Shown here one piece after another: positions 58,420 to 64,000 of a DNA stretch of 64,000 bases (positions are counted from its first letter, which is position 1; every line of letters begins with the position of its first letter). A program made the translations under genes and the position numbers. The notes under the pieces are model-generated. The model did no database searches. It had not been told where the DNA came from and worked only from the letters and a program-made list of their open reading frames with translations. Origin of the DNA: Planctomycetota bacterium (GTDB lineage Bacteria; Planctomycetota; Phycisphaerae; Phycisphaerales; UBA1924); NCBI GenBank assembly GCA_003696675.1, contig RFGH01000195.1, forward strand, positions 52,806 to 116,805. The letters run 5' to 3'.

Positions 58420-58794
58420 ATGGATATCCCCAGCGACCGCAAGTACACCGAAACCCACGAGTGGATCCAGGTGAAGGACGATGTGATCACCATCGGGCTG
58501 ACGGAGCACGCCGTCGACCAACTCACCGATGTGACATTCGTTGAGATGAAGTCGCCGGGAACCTTGGTCGATGCAGGCGACTCGGTTGGTGAAGTTGAAT
58601 CGGTCAAGACGACCTCGGATGTCTACTCGCCGGTCCGCGGCGAGATCATCGAGGTCAACTCTGCGGTCGCGGATGCGCCCGAAACCCTGAACAGCGATCC
58701 GTACGGTGCCGGCTGGCTGGTCCGTGTTAAGGTCGCGGACGCCTCCGGGCTGGCTGGGCTGCTGGACGCGGCGGGGTATGAGGCGAGCATCTGA
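58420..58794 (+). CDS. gcvH: Glycine cleavage system H protein
   Basis: 'YTETHEWIQVKDDVITIGLTEHAVDQLTDVTFVEMKSPGTLVDAGDSVGEVESVKTTSDVYSPVRGEI' with lipoyl-lysine context. Confidence 0.96.
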   Translation: MDIPSDRKYTETHEWIQVKDDVITIGLTEHAVDQLTDVTFVEMKSPGTLVDAGDSVGEVESVKTTSDVYSPVRGEIIEVNSAVADAPETLNSDPYGAGWLVRVKVADASGLAGLLDAAGYEASI

Positions 58795-58858
58795 CGAATC
58801 TGCCGCCGCCCCCTCTCGCGGGTGAAACCGGGCGGCACATTCCTCGAAAGCACACCCG

Positions 58859-59605
58859 ATGATCCGCTGCACCGATGTCCGCAAGACCTACCGCGTGGGC
58901 GGGCGATCGGTGGAGGCTTTGCGCGGTCTGTCGGTTGACATCCCGGAGGCTGGCTTCGACGCGATCATGGGCCGCTCGGGATCGGGAAAGTCGACCTTGC
59001 TGCATCTGCTTGGCGCTCTTGACCGCCCGGACTCGGGAACGATCGAAGTCTCTGGCAAACGGATCGATTCTCTGACGGAACGCGAGGCGACGCTTTACCG
59101 ACGCCGGGACATCGGCATCGTCTTCCAGGCATACAACCTCGTTCCGACGATGACCGCCGCAGAGAATGTCCAACTGCCCGGGTTGCTGGGCGGCGAGGAC
59201 CCAAGGTTTTTGCGTCAGCGCTCCGCCGAACTGCTCGATCGCCTGGGGCTTGCCGAGCGGGCCAACCATCGTCCCGAGGCGCTGTCCGGCGGCGAGCAGC
59301 AGCGCGTCGCGATCGCACGGGCGCTCCTCTTCAAGCCGCCCGTGCTGCTCGCGGACGAGCCGACCGGCAATCTCGACTCCCGTTCCGCCGCGATGGTCTG
59401 GAAGCTGCTTAGGGAGATCGCTGCCGAGGAAGATCTCTGCGTGCTGATGGTCACCCACGAGCCGGAGGCCGCGAGCTACTGCCGACGCATCTTTGTCGTG
59501 GGCGACGGCATGATCCGCGGCGTGATCGATTCGGAGGCGGAAGGAGGACTCGATGCGGGCGGCGTGGCGACTCGCGCGCAGCATCTGCTCGGCGAGACCG
59601 AGTAG
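58859..59605 (+). CDS. ABC transporter ATP-binding protein (LolD/MacB-like)
   Basis: '[23 protein letters not shown]', '[23 protein letters not shown]', '[33 protein letters not shown]'. Confidence 0.96.
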   Translation: MIRCTDVRKTYRVGGRSVEALRGLSVDIPEAGFDAIMGRSGSGKSTLLHLLGALDRPDSGTIEVSGKRIDSLTEREATLYRRRDIGIVFQAYNLVPTMTAAENVQLPGLLGGEDPRFLRQRSAELLDRLGLAERANHRPEALSGGEQQRVAIARALLFKPPVLLADEPTGNLDSRSAAMVWKLLREIAAEEDLCVLMVTHEPEAASYCRRIFVVGDGMIRGVIDSEAEGGLDAGGVATRAQHLLGETE

Positions 59606-62294
59606 GGTTCTGCTCCTGGCGGCGGCGGTTGCGATGTCAACCGCGCTGGTCTCGGCGGTCGCGTGCGCCATGGCATCACTGAACGCCGCGGTGCGTGCCC
59701 AACTCGATTCTGCCGTCGGCACCGCCCAAGTACGCGTCCAGCCGGCCGGACGCGACACGATGCCCGATCGTGCCCTTGAGATCGTCCGAGGATGGGAGGG
59801 CGTCCGCCGGGCGTCCCCAAAGCTCGAGCAGACGCTGGCGCTGGTCGCCAAACTCCCAACTCTGGTGCAGCAGCCCGACGGCTCGTGGACCGCCGAGGAG
59901 CGCCCGTACCGCTCAAGCACCTTCGTGACCGGGGTCGACCTGAGCGCCGAGTTCGCGAGCCGCCCGCCGAAGCTGATGATGGGCCGCCTGCCCGAAGCTC
60001 CGGGCGAGGTGCTCATCGACGCGGTGCTTGCCCGGCGACTGTCATTCGCAGAGTCGGAGCGTTTGCGTCGCGGGGATGCGTTCGACATCTTCGCCGATCC
60101 GGTCAAGTACCTGCAGACCGATCCGGTGAAAGCCGACGAAACAGCGGCCGACGCGGTTACCGCGTCAGAACGAAACGCGGGCGTTGGCGTGCGGATCGGA
60201 GACACGATCAGCGTGGTCAGGATGTTCCGCGAGCGGGGTAATCTGACCGTTGTCGGGATCGCCGAGCCGGCCCCGCTGGGCGGCAAGCCCATCGCCATAG
60301 TGGACATCGCGAGTCTCGGGAATCTGGCCGGAATGCCGGGCATGATCTCCTCGATCGACATCGTTCTCGAAGACTCGGTGGACCCACAGGCCTTCGCCGA
60401 CCGCTACGCCGGCGAACTCGGACGCAATGTATTGGTGCAAACGACCGAACGCATCACATCCGGCGTGGAAAAGAACCTCGCCGCGTCGCAGTTTGGGTTG
60501 ATCCTGATCGGCTCGGTATCACTCCTGTGCGCCGGATTCATCATCATGACTGGGCTAACCACCGGGGTCGCCGAGCAGCAGAGGACACTGGCGGTGCTGC
60601 GGTGCGTCGGGGCACGCCGTTCTCAGCTCGGCGCGGCACAACTGATGGTCGGGCTCTTCGTCGGCTTGAGCGGGGCCCTCGTCGGCGTCCCGCTGGGCGC
60701 CGCCATGACCTGGGGCCTCTCCCAATCATTCGAGAAGGAACTGCTCGAAGGCGTGGTGGTGCCTCCGGTCATGCTCAGCCTGGTGCTCGCCGGATCGCTC
60801 CTCGCCGGTGTGCTCGGGGCGTTGTGGCCCGCCTGGAGGGCCGCGTCGATGTCGCCCCTCGGGGCGCTCGCCGCCCGAGGTGTTCCGCCCTCCGCCACGG
60901 GACTGCGCCGTGTGGCGGCGGCGGGCCTGATCGGCATCGCGATCCAGGCGGTCATTGTCTCGTTCGTGCACGACTCGCAGGCTTTCTTCTGGTCCTATGT
61001 CAGCCTCGGCCTGCCCGCGATGTTCATCGGCTATTTCCTTTTCTCCGTGCCCGTGATCGTCCTGATCGCACGGGCCGCTGGGCCAGCGGTGGCCCGGGTG
61101 CTCGGCCTGCCCGCCGGATTGCTCACGCGCACCGTCGCCGCGACGCCGTACCGCCACGGGTTCACCGCCGGGGCTCTGATGACCGGGCTCGCCCTGATGG
61201 TCGGCATCTGGACCAACGGCGGGTCCGCGCTCCGCGATTGGCTGGGCAAGATCCGGTTCCCAGACGCCTTCGCCTACGGCCTCCCGCTCTCGGACGATGT
61301 CCCCCAGACGGTGGCGGCACTCCCTTTCGTGGAACGCACCACCGCGATCACGCTGGTCAATGTCGATATCGACGGCTTCGGAGTCGAAGGTCTTCAGCAG
61401 TACAAGACCAGCTTCTTCGGACTGGACTACGGCGTGATCTCCGACATGTTCCAAGTCGAGTTCGTCGAAGGGGATCCCGCGACAGCCGCAGCCCGCATGG
61501 AACAGGGCGGCGCCGTGCTTGTGGCACGCGAGTTCACGAGCGCCAAGGGGCTTGGGCTCGGTGACGAGTTTGTCTGCCGATACCAAGACGAGGAACACCG
61601 ATTCGAGATCGCGGGCGTCGTCACCTCCGCCGGGCTGGAGTTCATCAGCCAGTACTTTGACTTCGGTGATTCCTTCGTCAATCAGACCATCCACTCGGTT
61701 GTGGGATCACGCAAGGATGTCGCCACCAAGTTCGGCGTCACCCGCCCATACATCGTGGGCATCCAGCTCCTCCCGGACGCCGACGAGGTCGCCGCCGTGA
61801 ATCAGATCCGCGAGGCCACCATGGGCATGGGCGTGCTCAATGTCGGCTCCGGACGCCAGATCCGCGAGCAGATGGAGATGGCGTTCAAGGGCACGCTGGG
61901 CGTGTTCACAACCGTCGCGATCGGTGCCATGCTCGTCGCCTGCTTCGGCGTCGCCAACCTGATTATCGCCGAGGTCCAGTCCCGCAGGTTCGAACTCGGA
62001 GTGATCCGGGCGGTCGGCGGTTCCAGAGGCCAACTCGTGCGCCTCGTATGCGGGCAAGCGATCCTGATCGCGCTGGCGGCATCGGTCCTCGGCACCCTGC
62101 TCGGGCTCCAAGCCGCCTGGGGCGGTCAGACCGTCAACCGAAAACTCATCGGCATCGAGATGCATGTCCGACCCCCCTTCGGCGCCATCGCCTTCGGCTG
62201 GGGCGTCGCGATGGTGATGGCGCTGCTCGCCGCCGCCCCCACCGCGTGGCGGATCGCCCGCTCCTCGCCGCGTGTGCTGCTCTCGGCGAGATGA
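59553..62294 (+). CDS. FtsX-family ABC transporter permease
   Basis: 913 aa; N-terminal TM, two permease modules, 'RRFELGVIRAVGGSRGQLVRLVCGQAILIALAASVLG'; overlaps the ATPase gene end. Confidence 0.94.
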   Translation: MRAAWRLARSICSARPSRVLLLAAAVAMSTALVSAVACAMASLNAAVRAQLDSAVGTAQVRVQPAGRDTMPDRALEIVRGWEGVRRASPKLEQTLALVAKLPTLVQQPDGSWTAEERPYRSSTFVTGVDLSAEFASRPPKLMMGRLPEAPGEVLIDAVLARRLSFAESERLRRGDAFDIFADPVKYLQTDPVKADETAADAVTASERNAGVGVRIGDTISVVRMFRERGNLTVVGIAEPAPLGGKPIAIVDIASLGNLAGMPGMISSIDIVLEDSVDPQAFADRYAGELGRNVLVQTTERITSGVEKNLAASQFGLILIGSVSLLCAGFIIMTGLTTGVAEQQRTLAVLRCVGARRSQLGAAQLMVGLFVGLSGALVGVPLGAAMTWGLSQSFEKELLEGVVVPPVMLSLVLAGSLLAGVLGALWPAWRAASMSPLGALAARGVPPSATGLRRVAAAGLIGIAIQAVIVSFVHDSQAFFWSYVSLGLPAMFIGYFLFSVPVIVLIARAAGPAVARVLGLPAGLLTRTVAATPYRHGFTAGALMTGLALMVGIWTNGGSALRDWLGKIRFPDAFAYGLPLSDDVPQTVAALPFVERTTAITLVNVDIDGFGVEGLQQYKTSFFGLDYGVISDMFQVEFVEGDPATAAARMEQGGAVLVAREFTSAKGLGLGDEFVCRYQDEEHRFEIAGVVTSAGLEFISQYFDFGDSFVNQTIHSVVGSRKDVATKFGVTRPYIVGIQLLPDADEVAAVNQIREATMGMGVLNVGSGRQIREQMEMAFKGTLGVFTTVAIGAMLVACFGVANLIIAEVQSRRFELGVIRAVGGSRGQLVRLVCGQAILIALAASVLGTLLGLQAAWGGQTVNRKLIGIEMHVRPPFGAIAFGWGVAMVMALLAAAPTAWRIARSSPRVLLSAR

Positions 62295-62333
62295 CTCGCC
62301 TGCGGTACACTGCTTCGCGATCGGAAACTGCTC

Positions 62334-62834
62334 ATGAGGCGACATTGGAGACACAAAGAGGCGGCCGCGGGTGGGGCCGGCGTGTTCATCCTCATGATCG
62401 CCGTCGTGGCGTTCCGTGAGTTCGCCGGGGTCGGCCTGCCGGCGGAAGCCCCGGAACCGGCCGCCCCGGAGCACGCCGATCCGGCGGACGGTTCCCGAAT
62501 TTCCGAAACCGCTCTTCTCGAACGGCTGTACCGCGAGCAGGTGTCCGACATCATGATCACCCTGACCGGCGAGGTCATCAAGACACTCCCCGATGACAAC
62601 GACGGCTCTCGCCACCAGCGCTTTATCCTCAGGATCTCACCCGACCGGACCGTGCTGATCGCGCACAACCTTGATCTGGCCGAGCGTGTGCCGCTCCGCG
62701 AGGGCGATTCGGTCACCGTCCGCGGTGAGTACGAATGGACCGAGCAGGGCGGAACCATCCATTGGACCCATCACGACCCAAAGGGCTGGCGCGAGGGCGG
62801 CTGGATCGAGCACGCGGGCATCCGGTACGGATAA
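62334..62834 (+). CDS. DUF3465-like small exported/anchored protein
   Basis: 'GEVIKTLPDDNDGSRHQRFILRISPDRTVLIAHNLDLAERVPLREGDSVTVRGEYEWTEQGGTIHWTHHDPKGWREGGWIEHAGIRYG'. Confidence 0.85.
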   Translation: MRRHWRHKEAAAGGAGVFILMIAVVAFREFAGVGLPAEAPEPAAPEHADPADGSRISETALLERLYREQVSDIMITLTGEVIKTLPDDNDGSRHQRFILRISPDRTVLIAHNLDLAERVPLREGDSVTVRGEYEWTEQGGTIHWTHHDPKGWREGGWIEHAGIRYG

Positions 62835-62905
62835 CCGACCGAGCGGAACTCACGCCGACACCGCAGCCCCCCGCCCCGCCCCCGCCGGGTTCGCCCGGTC
62901 TTTAT

Positions 62906-62921
62906 GTGACCATACCGTCAC
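62906..62921. promoter_or_regulatory. Candidate operator upstream of uvrB
   Basis: Perfect inverted repeat GTGAC-N6-GTCAC about 70 nt upstream of the uvrB start. Confidence 0.3.
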
Positions 62922-62990
62922 CTATTGTGAAGTGCGAGCATTGTGGCGGCAGTTCACACTCGGACTCTGTTCGGGACGGTATCATCCCTC

Positions 62991-64000
62991 GTGCCCCACA
63001 CGCAGCGTTTCGAAGTCGTCAGTCCCTTTGCCCCCGCCGGCGATCAACCCGAGGCGATCAACCAGATCGTAGCCAAACTGCAGGCTGGCGAGCGCCATGT
63101 CTGCCTGCTCGGCGCCACCGGCACCGGCAAGACCTTCACCATGGCCAATGTCATCGCCCGGCTCCGGAAGCCCACCCTGATCCTCAGCCACAACAAGACC
63201 CTCGCCGCCCAGCTTTTCGAGGAACTCCGCGAGTTCCTCCCAAACAACAGCGTCAACTACTTCGTGTCCTATTACGACTACTACCAGCCCGAGGCCTATA
63301 TCCCAGGACGAGACATCTACATCGAGAAGGACGCCAGCCGCAACGACGAACTCGACCAGCTCCGGCTGGCGGCGACGAGCAACCTGCTCCAGCGGCGCGA
63401 CACCGTGGTGGTCGCGTCGGTCTCGTGCATCTTCGGGCTCGGCTCGCCCAGCGCGTATTCCGAGAAGGTCTTCACCATCACCAGAGGCTCGACCATCGGG
63501 CGGCGGGACTTCTTCCTGGCCCTCAACGCCATGCAATATCAACGGGCCGACATCGACTTCAAACGAGGCACCTATCGGGCACGCGGCGACGCGATCGAGG
63601 TCTGGCCGGCCTACGAGAAGTTCGCCGTCCGCATCGAGCTGTTCGGCGACGAGATCGACTCGATCTGTCTTATCAACCCTACAACAGCCGAGGTGCTGGC
63701 CGAGGAATCGCAGGTCTTCCTGTTTCCGGCTGTCCACTATGTCATGCCGGACGACAAGCTGCAAACCGCGCTCGACGGCATCCAGTCCGAGCTGGACGCC
63801 CGTGTCACGGAACTCCGCAGCCAGGGCAAACTGCTCGAGGCCCAACGCCTGCTCGCCCGCACCAAGCACGATCTCGAGATGATCCGCGAGGTCGGTTTCT
63901 GCTCCGGCATCGAGAACTATTCACGCTACATGGACGGCCGCCAGCCCGGCGAACGACCCTTCACCCTGCTCGACTACTTCGACTACGCCCCGCCCGACCC
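62991..64000 (+). CDS. uvrB: UvrABC excision nuclease subunit B (3' end outside the window)
   Basis: Read directly from sequence (not in the ORF track): GTG start, 'FEVVSPFAPAGDQPEAINQIVAKLQAGERHVCLLGATGTGKTFTMANVIA', 'LAAQLFEELREFLPNNSVNYFVSYYDYYQPEAYIPGRDIYIEKDASRNDELDQLRLAATSNLLQRRDTVVVASVSCIFGLG'. Confidence 0.97.
   Translation, partial: MPHTQRFEVVSPFAPAGDQPEAINQIVAKLQAGERHVCLLGATGTGKTFTMANVIARLRKPTLILSHNKTLAAQLFEELREFLPNNSVNYFVSYYDYYQPEAYIPGRDIYIEKDASRNDELDQLRLAATSNLLQRRDTVVVASVSCIFGLGSPSAYSEKVFTITRGSTIGRRDFFLALNAMQYQRADIDFKRGTYRARGDAIEVWPAYEKFAVRIELFGDEIDSICLINPTTAEVLAEESQVFLFPAVHYVMPDDKLQTALDGIQSELDARVTELRSQGKLLEAQRLLARTKHDLEMIREVGFCSGIENYSRYMDGRQPGERPFTLLDYFDYAPPD

Noticed and set aside
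1-64000. CRISPR arrays, transposons, prophage or integrative elements
   Set aside because: No regularly spaced direct repeats, transposase, integrase or phage structural signatures seen; gene content is housekeeping.

Overview
The window is a high-GC chromosomal segment that looks like a planctomycete, probably Phycisphaerae. Supporting signs are prepilin-type '[24 protein letters not shown]' proteins, PEP-CTERM-like 'PxPGxLALLxxGGLxxxRRRR' tails, a very large secretin and GTG/TTG starts. About 54 coding genes are supported. Most are housekeeping: lpxK, serS, ogt-like, coaX, an Isc-type Fe-S assembly cluster, trxB, a sigma-70 factor, mnmG, mdh, nrdJ, dcd, smc, htpX, cmk, plsC, pyrD, gcvH and a 3'-truncated uvrB that is missing from the ORF track. 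I saw no CRISPR array, transposase, rRNA or convincing tRNA. Long ORFs antisense to confident genes are treated as GC-shadow ORFs. The most unusual signal is at whole-window scale: the palindrome ACGT is almost absent (only two sites found by eye in 64 kb), while ACGC/ACGG/ACGA and CCGT/GCGT/TCGT are common. Other items worth a second look: a CpcT/CpeT-like + FKBP fusion lacking any phycobilisome context, a FlgI-like lipoprotein with a HEAT-like region and no flagellar genes nearby, a TPR + YggX-like fusion, a reduced MnmE-like GTPase coupled to coaX, an acidic insertion in the SMC head, a GC-skew switch inside mnmG, a structured GC-rich intergenic region downstream of nrdJ, and two palindromic candidate operators. 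All calls come from reading the sequence; no database search was run.
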